Shown one piece after another: positions 1 to 7,296 of a DNA stretch of 13,932 nucleotides. The first letter of the stretch is position 1, and the number at the start of each line of letters is the position of its first letter. The DNA is from an uncultured Collinsella sp. GTDB lineage: Bacteria; Actinomycetota; Coriobacteriia; Coriobacteriales; Coriobacteriaceae. Under the pieces are notes generated by a model. It searched no databases. It was given only the letters and a program-made list of their open reading frames with translations, and was not told the origin of the DNA. The stretch is from NCBI GenBank assembly GCA_900546105.1, contig URBP01000056.1, positions 1 to 13,932 on the forward strand. Direction: 5' to 3'. Position numbers and translations under genes: made by a program.

Positions 1-191
1 GGAAAGGCGGGCCTCGCGCTGCGGAGTGTTTTCAAAACCAAGCCCGGCCCCGGCCTGCATTGACACAGCTGGCGGTTCTTGGGCATCGCTTGCTGGCGGG
101 GTTCCTTTGCTGAAATGGACTTGGCCGAAAGGGCCGCTGGTCCCGGTCGCTGGTTCGCGCTTTGCGTGAACTCCGCGCTACTGTGGGTCAG
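1..191. other. Region without a confident gene, downstream of the metal regulator
   Basis: No gene can be supported here. The stretch is GC-rich and open in more than one frame: on the minus strand a reading frame starts at ATG 86 (MPKNRQLCQCRPGPGL...) and runs off the left edge, and on the plus strand a short frame starts at 115 (MDLAERAAGPGRW...) and stops at 193. Neither has a convincing ribosome binding site or a recognisable domain. A small stable hairpin, GGCC-GAAAG-GGCC, lies at 123-135. Peptides of this look are, from memory only, annotated as short hypothetical proteins in Coriobacteriia genomes, which would suggest a repeated non-coding element; this is unverified. Confidence 0.35.
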
Positions 192-581
192 TTAGGCTTC
201 TGTTTTTGGACCCGCTACATCTTCCCGCCTCAGCATCGACCTTAGCTTCTCGAAACTCTCCTCGCTCAGGCAGTGCTCCATGTGACAGCCCTCTTGCGAG
301 GCAACCTCGGGCGTTACGCCTGCGTCCTCCAGCAGCCCCACGAAAAAGCAGTGACGCTCCCACATTTGACGAGCGACCTCCAGACCACGCTCCGTCAGAT
401 GCACGTCGCGTTTGCCCATCTCCACGTAGCCGGTGCTCTCCAAGGCCGCCATGGCTTTAGAGACGCTTGCTTTGGTTACGCCCAAGTATTCGGCAACGTC
501 GATCGAGCGCACGATGCCCTGACGTTCCGATAGGACGTAGATCGATTCGAGATAGTCTTCTCCGGATTCACGCAGGGCCAT
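192..581 (-). CDS. DtxR/MntR-family metal-dependent transcriptional regulator
   Basis: This 129-residue protein is predicted to be a dimeric repressor that binds DNA when loaded with Mn2+ or Fe2+ and controls metal uptake genes. Residues about 5-65 form the winged helix-turn-helix (SIDVAEYLGVTKASVSKAM is the HTH). Residues about 70-120 are the metal-binding and dimerisation helices. Likely ligands by alignment with MntR and DtxR are D9, E12, H77, C99, E102 and H103. The acidic D9 is MntR-like, whereas the cysteine in EGCHMEH is DtxR-like, so metal preference cannot be called. It is as short as MntR and lacks the C-terminal SH3-like domain of DtxR. The ATG at 581 follows GAAAGG at good spacing. 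No metal transporter is next to it in the window. Confidence 0.9.
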   Translation of the reverse strand: MALRESGEDYLESIYVLSERQGIVRSIDVAEYLGVTKASVSKAMAALESTGYVEMGKRDVHLTERGLEVARQMWERHCFFVGLLEDAGVTPEVASQEGCHMEHCLSEESFEKLRSMLRREDVAGPKTEA

Positions 582-620
582 GGGCCGCCTTTCGCGATGG
601 CTTCTAGTTAGCCTTTGGAT

Positions 621-651
621 ACTTTTGCTTGATTTACTTTACCGCAAAAGT
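621..651. promoter_or_regulatory. Inverted repeat upstream of the metal regulator, candidate operator
   Basis: ACTTTTGC at 621-628 and GCAAAAGT at 644-651 are perfect inverted repeats separated by 15 nt, in the AT-rich stretch 40-70 nt upstream of the regulator start. The local base composition differs sharply from the GC-rich surroundings, as expected for a promoter region. Autoregulation is common in this family, so an operator is plausible, but the sequence does not match a DtxR or MntR consensus that I can recall. Confidence 0.35.
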
Positions 652-710
652 TGCCTATGTCTTACTACGTTGTCTAAAAAGTTAACCGTGTTTCACAAAA
701 CGCACGGGAC

Positions 711-736
711 GAAAACAAAGCGGGGACACGCCCCGC
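711..736 (-). terminator. Intrinsic terminator of the ABC-F/HAD operon
   Basis: On the minus strand GCGGGG-CGTGT-CCCCGC forms a 6-bp all-GC stem (720-736) followed by TTTGTTTTC (719-711). It lies 57 nt past the stop codon of the HAD gene and before the regulator's upstream region. A second, competing pairing is possible between GGGGAC at 722-727 and GTCCCC at 770-775. Confidence 0.65.
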
Positions 737-793
737 AAGGAGTGCCCCCGACTGCCGGCGCAAAAGGAACGTCCCCAAGTGCCGAATCCGTAG

Positions 794-1564
794 CTATAGC
801 AGGCCAAAGTGCTCGGCGGCGTTGTAGATGCCGTCGTCGTCTACGGCGGTCGTCACGTAGGTCGCTGCGGCCTTCACGGTATCCTGCGCGTTGCCCATGG
901 CCACACTTGTGCCCACGGCCGAGAACATCGACAGGTCGTTCTCGCCGTCGCCAAAGGCGATCGCCTCGCTCGCGTCGACACCCAGGCGCTCCAGCGTCGA
1001 TGCCACACCCAGGTCCTTGCCGCCGTTAGCGGGAATAATGTCGCAGAACAGGTCGCACCAGCGCGTGGTGAGCGAATGCGACACGGCGTCGGTCACGATA
1101 TGCTCGTCGGCCGGATCCACAAAGGCGCAAAACTGGTAGACCGGCGCGTCAAAGGCGTGCTCAAACGGCTCCTCATGGTAGACAATCCCCGCGTTACTGC
1201 CAGCCGTCACCACGCGCTCGGACAGGCGGTTCACAAACGAATTCTCGCCCTGCATGCACAGCGAGTCGTAGCGCCCCTCGACCACCTGGCCCACGATCAC
1301 CGCAACGTCGTCCGGGTCAATCGGACAGCTGCGGTAAACCCCCTCGGCATCAAAGCAGCGCTGGCCAGAAAGCGTAATGTACGCATCCCAACCCAAGTCG
1401 AACAGCCAATCGGGCATCTGGTAGGTCGGGCGACCCGTAGCAATCACGCATGCGATCCCCTGCTCGTGAAAGCTATCGAGCACCCGCTGCGCCGACGCCG
1501 GAATCCGGTGCGTCTTAAAGCTCAGCAGCGTGCCGTCGATATCGAAAAACGCGGCTTTGATCAT
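794..1564 (-). CDS. Cof-type HAD superfamily phosphatase (class IIB)
   Basis: This 256-residue cytosolic hydrolase is expected to dephosphorylate small phosphorylated metabolites such as sugar phosphates or flavin/pyridoxal phosphates. The nucleophile motif is FFDIDGTLL with D8 and D10. Motif III is probably K183 in ANGGKDLG. Motif IV is FGDGENDLSM with D206 and D210, and SVAMGNA after it is typical of Cof proteins. The long insert between motifs (about residues 85-180) is the C2B cap. Full length for the family. The ATG at 1564 lies 6 nt after the stop codon of the ABC-F gene, so the two are almost certainly translated from one mRNA. The true substrate cannot be read from the sequence. Confidence 0.92.
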   Translation of the reverse strand: MIKAAFFDIDGTLLSFKTHRIPASAQRVLDSFHEQGIACVIATGRPTYQMPDWLFDLGWDAYITLSGQRCFDAEGVYRSCPIDPDDVAVIVGQVVEGRYDSLCMQGENSFVNRLSERVVTAGSNAGIVYHEEPFEHAFDAPVYQFCAFVDPADEHIVTDAVSHSLTTRWCDLFCDIIPANGGKDLGVASTLERLGVDASEAIAFGDGENDLSMFSAVGTSVAMGNAQDTVKAAATYVTTAVDDDGIYNAAEHFGLL

Positions 1565-1570
1565 CCTCGT

Positions 1571-3430
1571 CTACTCCTCGCCCTCGAGCTTTTCGCTCGC
1601 CTCGAGCCATGCCATCTCCAGCTCGTCCATGGCGGCGTGGGCCTCGTCGATCTTTGCCTGCTGCTCGCCCAGCGCCGTGTAGTTGGTGGGATCGACCTGA
1701 GCCATCGCAGCCTCGGCCTCCTCCACGCGAGCGCGCTGCGTCTCCATCTTGCGCTCGAGCGAGCTCACCTCGCGGCGGAGCTTCTGGCGCTCGGCGTTGG
1801 AAAGACCGTTGGGCTGCCCGCTCGTCTTGGGCTTTTCGGCCGCAACCGCTGCGGCGCCGGTGTCGAACGTGCCGGTCTTGGCACTCGGTGCGCCCACAGG
1901 CTCGCCCTCGGCAGTAGCGTTGCACAGGCGCAGGTACTGGTCCACGCCGCCGGGCATATGCGTCAGGTGGCCGTCGAGCAGCGCCCACTGCTGGTCGGTC
2001 ACGCGCTCCATCAAGAAGCGGTCGTGCGTCACCAGGATCAGCGTGCCCGGCCAGCCGTCCAGCAAGTCCTCGACAATCGCCAGCATGTCGGTATCCAGGT
2101 CGTTGCCGGGCTCGTCCAGGATGAGCACGTTGGGCTCGTCCAGGATTGTCAGTAGCAGCGACAGACGACGGCGCTGGCCGCCCGAAAGATCGCCGATGCG
2201 GCTCCAGAGCTGCTGCGTCGTAAAGCCCAGACGCTCGCAGAGCTTCTCGGGTGAAGTCTCCTTGCCGTCAATGACGTAGTACTTCTTATAGTGGCTGAGC
2301 ACCTCGCGGATCGTGTCGCCCATGTAGGGTTCGAGCTCCTCGAGCTGCTGCGACAGCACGCCAAAGCGCACCGTCTGGCCGATCTTCACGCGGCCGCGCA
2401 GGGGCGCGATCTTGCCCTGGATCACGTCGAGCAGCGTCGACTTGCCGGCGCCGTTCTCGCCCAAAAGACCATAGCGGTCGCCCGCGCCGATGAGCCAGGT
2501 CACATCGGTGAGCACCTGTTTGGACGTGCCATCGGCATCCGCATAGCCGGCGTCCACGTCGACCACATCGATAACCTGCTTGCCCAGGCGGCTCACGGCC
2601 AGGCGCTTGAGCTCCAGCTCGTCACGCACGGGCGGCACGTCGGCGATCAGCTCGCGAGCGGCATCCACGCGAAACTTGGGCTTGGTGGAACGGGCCTGGG
2701 CGCCGCGGCTCAGCCACGCGAGCTCCTTGCGCGCCATGTTGCGGCGGCGCTCCTCGGTGACGGCGGCCATGCGGTCGCGCTCCACGCGCTGCAGGATGTA
2801 TGCCGAGTAGCCGCCCTCGAAGGGATCGACCTGGCCGTCGTGGACCTCCCACATGCTGGTGCAGACCTCGTCCAAGAACCAGCGATCGTGCGTGACCACG
2901 AGCATGGCGCCCTGACCGCGCTGCCAGCGGGCCTTTAAGTGACGCGCAAGCCAGTTGATGGTACGCATGTCCAGGTGGTTGGTGGGCTCGTCGAGCATGA
3001 GCACGTCGTAGTCGCCGATCAGCAGGCGCGCGAGGTCCACGCGACGGCGCTGGCCGCCCGAAAGCTCGCCCACTGTGCCTTCCCAGGGCACATCGCTGAT
3101 GAGGCCGGCCAGAATCTGGCGCGTACGCGGACTCGACGCCCACTCATACTCGGGCGCGTCGCCCACGACGGCATGATGCACGGTGTCGGTATCGACCAGG
3201 TTGTCCTTTTGGCCGAGCAGACCGATCGTCGTGCCGCGGCGGTGCGTCACGCGGCCGTCGTCGGGTTCCAGCGTGCCGGCGAGTACACTCAGCAGCGTCG
3301 ACTTGCCGTCGCCGTTTTTACCGACGATACCAATGCGGTCGCCCTCGCCCACGCCGAGCGTCACGCTATCGAAAATATGCTTGGTGGGAAACTCTAGGCT
3401 GATGGAATCGCATCCCAAAAGAATCGCCAT
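1571..3430 (-). CDS. ABC-F family ATPase, Uup-like
   Basis: This 619-residue soluble protein has two ABC ATPase domains and no membrane segments, which defines ABC-F; family members act on ribosomes, and Uup has also been linked to DNA intermediates. Domain 1 has Walker A GKNGDGKST (37-45), signature LSGGQ (123-127) and DEPTNHLD (147-154). The interdomain linker (about 200-275, WLSRGAQARSTKPKFR) is the tRNA-contacting type of arm. Domain 2 has GENGAGKST (324-332), LSGGQ (415-419) and DEPGNDLD (439-446), where the usual DEPTNDLD threonine is glycine. A charged C-terminal coiled coil (about 545-615) supports Uup over EttA. I chose ATG 3430 over an upstream in-frame start at 3586: it is preceded by AAGGAG at 8 nt, and the upstream extension crosses a terminator and a promoter. 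Confidence 0.92.
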   Translation of the reverse strand: MAILLGCDSISLEFPTKHIFDSVTLGVGEGDRIGIVGKNGDGKSTLLSVLAGTLEPDDGRVTHRRGTTIGLLGQKDNLVDTDTVHHAVVGDAPEYEWASSPRTRQILAGLISDVPWEGTVGELSGGQRRRVDLARLLIGDYDVLMLDEPTNHLDMRTINWLARHLKARWQRGQGAMLVVTHDRWFLDEVCTSMWEVHDGQVDPFEGGYSAYILQRVERDRMAAVTEERRRNMARKELAWLSRGAQARSTKPKFRVDAARELIADVPPVRDELELKRLAVSRLGKQVIDVVDVDAGYADADGTSKQVLTDVTWLIGAGDRYGLLGENGAGKSTLLDVIQGKIAPLRGRVKIGQTVRFGVLSQQLEELEPYMGDTIREVLSHYKKYYVIDGKETSPEKLCERLGFTTQQLWSRIGDLSGGQRRRLSLLLTILDEPNVLILDEPGNDLDTDMLAIVEDLLDGWPGTLILVTHDRFLMERVTDQQWALLDGHLTHMPGGVDQYLRLCNATAEGEPVGAPSAKTGTFDTGAAAVAAEKPKTSGQPNGLSNAERQKLRREVSSLERKMETQRARVEEAEAAMAQVDPTNYTALGEQQAKIDEAHAAMDELEMAWLEASEKLEGEE

Positions 3431-3465
3431 ATGCCCTGCTCCTTCGTAGAAATTCAACGTTGTCC

Positions 3466-3471
3466 ATGATA
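3466..3471 (-). promoter_or_regulatory. Extended -10 promoter element for the ABC-F/HAD operon
   Basis: Minus-strand TGC-TATCAT is an extended -10 (TGnTATNAT) about 36 nt upstream of the ATG at 3430. No good -35 is present at 17 nt, which is usual for extended -10 promoters. It lies between the pst terminator and the ABC-F start, where a promoter is needed. Confidence 0.45.
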
Positions 3472-3490
3472 GCAGCGAGCCCCACCCCAA

Positions 3491-3525
3491 ACCACCACGA
3501 AGGTGCCTGTCCCCTTTGTGGTGGT
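3491..3525. repeat. Intergenic hairpin between the pst terminator and the ABC-F promoter
   Basis: ACCACCAC (3491-3498) pairs perfectly with GTGGTGGT (3518-3525). Inside the stem, after one mismatch, AAGG and CCTT can extend the pairing. No T-tract follows on either strand, so it is not a standard terminator. Its minus-strand interior GGGGACAGGCACCTT resembles the GGGGACG...TTCCTTTTG stretch near 760-775, hinting at a dispersed short repeat. Confidence 0.5.
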
Positions 3526-3541
3526 CGTTTCGGTCGCAGAG

Positions 3542-3580
3542 CAAAAAGGCGGGCCATCTCGCAAAAGAGATGACCCGCCT
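3542..3580 (-). terminator. Intrinsic terminator of the pst operon
   Basis: On the minus strand AGGCGGGTCATCTC (3580-3567) pairs along its full 14 nt with GAGATGGCCCGCCT (3560-3547), with one G-U wobble and a 6-nt loop, and runs directly into TTTTTGC (3547-3541). It is 55 nt after the pstB stop codon. This is the strongest terminator in the window. Confidence 0.9.
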
Positions 3581-3635
3581 CTCCAATCAGTCCCGCGACA
3601 ACCGTGGCCGCCGCGGGCCTCAAGCATGTCCCGGA

Positions 3636-4508
3636 CTAGGAGAACATACCGGTGAGGTAATCATTCAGCCGCTTATCCTTGGGCCGTTGGAAAATCTCGT
3701 CGGTCTCGTCGTACTCGACCATATCGCTCATGTAGAAGAACGCCGTGCGGTTGGACACGCGCGACGCCTGCTCCATGTTGTGCGTCACGATGACGATGGC
3801 ACGGTCGGCAACGATCGACGACATCAGGTCCTCGATCGCCAACGTCGAGATGGGGTCGAGCGCCGAGCAGGGCTCGTCGAACAGGATCACGTCGGGGTTG
3901 AGCGCCAGCGTGCGCGCAATGCACAGACGCTGCTGCTGACCGCCCGAAAGCGCGTAGGCGCTCTTGTCGAGCTTGTCTTTGACCTCGTCCCACAGCGCGG
4001 CACCGCGCAGACTTTCCTCGACCATGCGGTCGAGCTCGTCACGGTCGGTGATGCCGTGGCGCTTGGGCGCAAAGGTGATGTTGTCGCGAATGGACTTGCG
4101 GAAGGGGTTGGGCTGCTGGAACACCATGCCGATGGAGCGACGCAGCTCGTACGTGTTCTCGGTCTTGGTGTTCACGTTGCGCCCGCGGTAGTTGATCTCG
4201 CCCTCCACGCGACAGCGGCGAATCTCGCGATTCATCAGGTTGAGGCTACGCAAGAAGGTCGACTTGCCGCAGCCCGAAGGCCCGATGAGCGCCGTGATCT
4301 CACCCTTGTGGAAGTCGAGCGACGTATTGTGCAGCGCATGGTGGTCGCCATAGTACACGTTGACGTCCTTGGCGGAGAGCACGACCTCGTCGCTCACGGC
4401 CTTGCCGCTCACGCGCACGCGCCTCTCGCTCTCCCCCACGCTCGACAGAAAGTCCTGGGTGTCGGACGTGGCCGCCTCGGTTGCGGGCGTTGCATTCATA
4501 TCGCTCAT
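3636..4508 (-). CDS. pstB: Phosphate ABC transporter ATP-binding protein PstB
   Basis: This 290-residue ATPase powers phosphate import through the PstA/PstC channel at the inner face of the membrane. It shows Walker A GPSGCGKST (76-84), the phosphate-family Q-loop region FQQPNPF (130-136), signature LSGGQ (187-191), Walker B VILFDEP (207-213), the Pst-typical CSALDP (214-219) and the switch histidine H243. It is longer than the usual 250-260 residues because of a poorly conserved N-terminal extension of about 40 residues (rich in A, T and E). Its ATG overlaps the pstA stop as ATGA (4505-4508), so translation is coupled; an AAGGAAG lies 11 nt upstream. A second Met at residue 4 is an alternative start. 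No phoU follows, which is unusual for pst operons. Confidence 0.97.
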   Translation of the reverse strand: MSDMNATPATEAATSDTQDFLSSVGESERRVRVSGKAVSDEVVLSAKDVNVYYGDHHALHNTSLDFHKGEITALIGPSGCGKSTFLRSLNLMNREIRRCRVEGEINYRGRNVNTKTENTYELRRSIGMVFQQPNPFRKSIRDNITFAPKRHGITDRDELDRMVEESLRGAALWDEVKDKLDKSAYALSGGQQQRLCIARTLALNPDVILFDEPCSALDPISTLAIEDLMSSIVADRAIVIVTHNMEQASRVSNRTAFFYMSDMVEYDETDEIFQRPKDKRLNDYLTGMFS

Positions 4509-5431
4509 TCGGCCGTCATCTTCCTTGCCAGTTGCTTGCCCACGATACGGGCGACTACGTTAAACAGCAGCACGCAAATCATCAGCAGTGCCGCGGTGCC
4601 CCAGACGATCTGCTGGGCCTCGGGGCTGCCCTCGCCATAGATCTTGTAGATGTGCACGGCCAGCGACTCGCCGGGACGGAACACGTTCCAGGCGCAGGTG
4701 GGGCTCGACAGGTTAAAGCTCAAGAAGTTGAGGCGGACCGGCGAGCTCATGCCCGAGGTAAAGAGCAGCGCCGCGGCCTCGCCAAACACGCGGCCGGCCG
4801 AAAGCACGATGCCGGTCACGATGGCGGGCATGGCCTCGGGAATCAGGATGTGCAGTATGGCCTCCCAGCGAGTGAGGCCCATGGCCAGGCACGCATCGCG
4901 CTGGGCCTGCGGCACGTCCTCGAGCGCCTGCTGAATCACGCGCACCAGGATGGGGATGTTGAACATGGTGAGCGCGACGGCGCCGGAGATGATGGAGTAC
5001 TTCCAGCCCAGCTGCACCGAGAACACCAGAAAGCCGAACATGCCGACGACGATGGAGGGCAGCGAAGACAACGTCTCGATGGCGGTCGAGGCGATGTCGC
5101 GAATGGGACCGTCGGGCGCGTATTCAACTAGGAAGACCGCGCCGCCCAGGCTGATGGGCACCGAGATGATCAGGGTAATCAGCAGCAGATAGAACGAGTC
5201 GAACAGCTGGTAGAGCACGCCGCCCTGCGTTCCGTTGGCGCGTGCGGGCTGCGTGAGAAAGCCCGGCTGGAACAGCGTCGAGATGCCCTCGAACAGGATG
5301 TAGGCCACCATGGAGACGACGATAAGCATGACGATGGCGACAATCGCCGTCAGCACGCCCGTGGCGATACGGTCTTGCCTTTGGACACGCCCGAGTCTCG
5401 CCTCGTCGATATGGATGCGCGTGCTAGCCAC
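4505..5431 (-). CDS. pstA: Phosphate ABC transporter permease PstA
   Basis: This 308-residue integral membrane protein forms one half of the phosphate channel with PstC. Six hydrophobic segments are visible, the first at about residues 22-48. The BPD-transporter coupling loop (LAMGLTRWEAILHILIPEAMP) docks onto PstB. The start is best placed at GTG 5431: AAGGGGG lies 9 nt upstream, and GTGGCTAG overlaps the pstC stop by 8 nt. An in-frame TTG at 5455 would give 316 residues but has no better ribosome binding site and a longer overlap. Third gene of pstSCAB. Confidence 0.95.
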   Translation of the reverse strand: MASTRIHIDEARLGRVQRQDRIATGVLTAIVAIVMLIVVSMVAYILFEGISTLFQPGFLTQPARANGTQGGVLYQLFDSFYLLLITLIISVPISLGGAVFLVEYAPDGPIRDIASTAIETLSSLPSIVVGMFGFLVFSVQLGWKYSIISGAVALTMFNIPILVRVIQQALEDVPQAQRDACLAMGLTRWEAILHILIPEAMPAIVTGIVLSAGRVFGEAAALLFTSGMSSPVRLNFLSFNLSSPTCAWNVFRPGESLAVHIYKIYGEGSPEAQQIVWGTAALLMICVLLFNVVARIVGKQLARKMTAE

Positions 5432-6332
5432 GAGCCTTCGCCCCCTTGCGGCCAATGAGATGGATGATCAGGATAAAGATGAGGCTCATGCCCATCAGCA
5501 GCAGGCCGAGCGCCCACAGGACGTCGTCCTGGGCCGAGCCCTCGGCATAGACCGCCATGGACGTGGTGAGCGTGGTGGTGATGGTAGACGCCGGCGACAG
5601 CAGCGACGTCGGCATGGCCTCGATGCCGCCAATGACCATGCGCACGGCGAGCGTCTCGCCAAAGGCGCGGGTCATGCCAAGGATGACTGCGGTCATGAGC
5701 GACGGCATGGCGGACTTGAGCACCACGTGCCAGATGGTCTGCCAGCGGGTGTAGCCCAGCGCGAGCGAACCCTGGCGGTAGCTATCGGGCACGGCGCGCA
5801 GGCCATCGACCGAAAGCGTGGTCATCGTCGGCAGAATCATGACGGCCAGCACGATGGCGCCGGGCAAGATGCCCAGGCCTGTGCTCACGTGGAAAACGCT
5901 CTTCATAAGGCCGACGACCACGTGAAAACCGATCAGGCCAAAGACGACCGAGGGAATACCGGTCAAAAGCTCAATGAGCGGCTGAAAAACCTTGGAGCCA
6001 AACTTAGGCTGAATCTCGACCGCAAAGATGGCAGAGCCGATGGCGATGGGCAGCGCGATGAGCGTGGAGAGCACCATGACCGCAAACGAGGTGACGATCA
6101 GGGGCAGGGCGCCGGTGTAGGGCAGGCCGTTTTCGGCTGTGTTGGCCAGGTCCCACTTGGTGCCGGTGAAGAACTCGACGACCGAAACGCCGTCCTTGAG
6201 AAAAGCCGAGAGGCCCTTTTGGGCGACCATAAAGATGAGCGCGGCAACGACAAGCGTCACGAGCGCTACGCACGCACCCGTGACGCCCAGGCCCACGTTC
6301 TCAAGCTCGCGCTTTGGCAGCTGTTTTGCCAT
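5424..6332 (-). CDS. pstC: Phosphate ABC transporter permease PstC
   Basis: This 302-residue membrane protein is the other half of the phosphate channel. The first membrane segment (about residues 15-40) is followed by a periplasmic-side stretch and five further segments. The EAA-type coupling loop is LALGYTRWQTIWHVVLKSAMP, nearly the same as in PstA, as expected for paralogous permeases. The ATG at 6332 is preceded by GGAAAGG at 6 nt. It lies 25 nt after pstS and overlaps pstA at its end. Full length for the family. Confidence 0.96.
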   Translation of the reverse strand: MAKQLPKRELENVGLGVTGACVALVTLVVAALIFMVAQKGLSAFLKDGVSVVEFFTGTKWDLANTAENGLPYTGALPLIVTSFAVMVLSTLIALPIAIGSAIFAVEIQPKFGSKVFQPLIELLTGIPSVVFGLIGFHVVVGLMKSVFHVSTGLGILPGAIVLAVMILPTMTTLSVDGLRAVPDSYRQGSLALGYTRWQTIWHVVLKSAMPSLMTAVILGMTRAFGETLAVRMVIGGIEAMPTSLLSPASTITTTLTTSMAVYAEGSAQDDVLWALGLLLMGMSLIFILIIHLIGRKGAKARG

Positions 6333-6357
6333 TGCAAACCTTTCCGGGGGCGATTAC

Positions 6358-7296
6358 TTATTTAGCGGAGACCTTGCCACTGGCGTCCTTGACGACCTTC
6401 ATGGCAGAAACGGGAATAAAGCCCTGCTCCTCGACGAGCTTGCCCTGGACGTCGTCGGAAAGCATGAACTCCAGGAAGGCCTTGGTGGCCTCGTCGGCGT
6501 CCTTAGCACAGTACATGTGCTCGGTCGCCCAGATCTTGAAGGAGTCGTCGGTGACGTTTGTGCTCTTGGGCTCGACGCCCTCGACCATGATGGCGTTGAA
6601 CTTGGAGTCATCGAAGTGCGAGAAGTCGAGGTAGGAGATGGCGTTGTCGGTGCTGCCCATCTGAGTCTGGACATCGCCGGACTTGTCGAGCTCGGCGTCG
6701 CCCTTAAAGTCGACGGCCTCGTCGCCAAAGACGGCGGCCTCGAAGGTGGCGCGGGTGCCGGAGCCGGCCTTGCGATTGAGAACGACGATCTTGGCGTCGT
6801 CGCCGCCGACCTCCTTCCAGTTGGTGATCTGGCCGGAGAAGATACCCTTGAGCTGCTCGAGGGACAGGTCGTCGACCTTGACGTTCTTGGAGACGACGGG
6901 GCCCATGCCCACGACGGCGACCTCGTGGTCGACGAGGTTTTTGACCTGATCGGCCTCGAGCTTGGTCTCGGCGAAGACGTCGGAGTTACCGATGGTGACG
7001 GTGCCGGCGGCGACAGCGGTCAGGCCCTTGCCCGAACCGTTACCCGAACCGGAGACGGAGACGTCCGGGTTGGCATCCATGAACTTCTCGGCAGCAGCCT
7101 CGACGAGAGCCTGGAACGAGGAAGCGCCGTCGTAGGTCACCTCGCCCGAGACGGACTCGGCAGCAGCGGCACTGCCCTCAGCAGCGGTGTTGGCGGCGTT
7201 GGAGCCACCGCAACCAACGAGACCGAGACCGACGATGCTGGCAAGACCACCAGCGAGGCCGAGGAACTGACGACGAGAATAAGCCTGATCGAGCAT
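6358..7296 (-). CDS. pstS: Phosphate-binding lipoprotein PstS with twin-arginine signal
   Basis: This 312-residue protein is the extracellular phosphate receptor of the Pst importer. The N-terminus carries a twin-arginine motif SRRQFL (residues 7-12), a hydrophobic stretch, and the lipobox LVGC with lipidated C29, so it should be exported folded by Tat and anchored to the outer face of the membrane. A Ser/Ala-rich tether (about 31-50) leads into the binding domain. Anion-binding loops typical of PstS are visible: DGASSF (about 56-61), GSGNGSGKG (about 83-91) and RKAGSGTRATFE. Start at ATG 7296 is chosen because AAAGGA lies 5 nt upstream and the signal peptide begins there; an upstream in-frame start at 7386 would bury the signal. 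First gene of the operon, with a long leader. Confidence 0.96.
   Translation of the reverse strand: MLDQAYSRRQFLGLAGGLASIVGLGLVGCGGSNAANTAAEGSAAAAESVSGEVTYDGASSFQALVEAAAEKFMDANPDVSVSGSGNGSGKGLTAVAAGTVTIGNSDVFAETKLEADQVKNLVDHEVAVVGMGPVVSKNVKVDDLSLEQLKGIFSGQITNWKEVGGDDAKIVVLNRKAGSGTRATFEAAVFGDEAVDFKGDAELDKSGDVQTQMGSTDNAISYLDFSHFDDSKFNAIMVEGVEPKSTNVTDDSFKIWATEHMYCAKDADEATKAFLEFMLSDDVQGKLVEEQGFIPVSAMKVVKDASGKVSAK

Noticed and set aside
604..622. DtxR/IdeR box around GTTAGCCT
   Set aside because: Only the central eight bases fit; the outer half-sites do not match the 19-bp consensus.
809..2155. Long plus-strand open frame (448 codons) across the HAD and ABC-F genes
   Set aside because: It is antisense to two genes with intact catalytic motifs; its translation is low-complexity and rich in R, H, A and V, typical of antisense frames in GC-rich DNA.
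3516..4640. Plus-strand open frame opposite pstB
   Set aside because: It runs across the pst terminator and PstB; antisense artefact.
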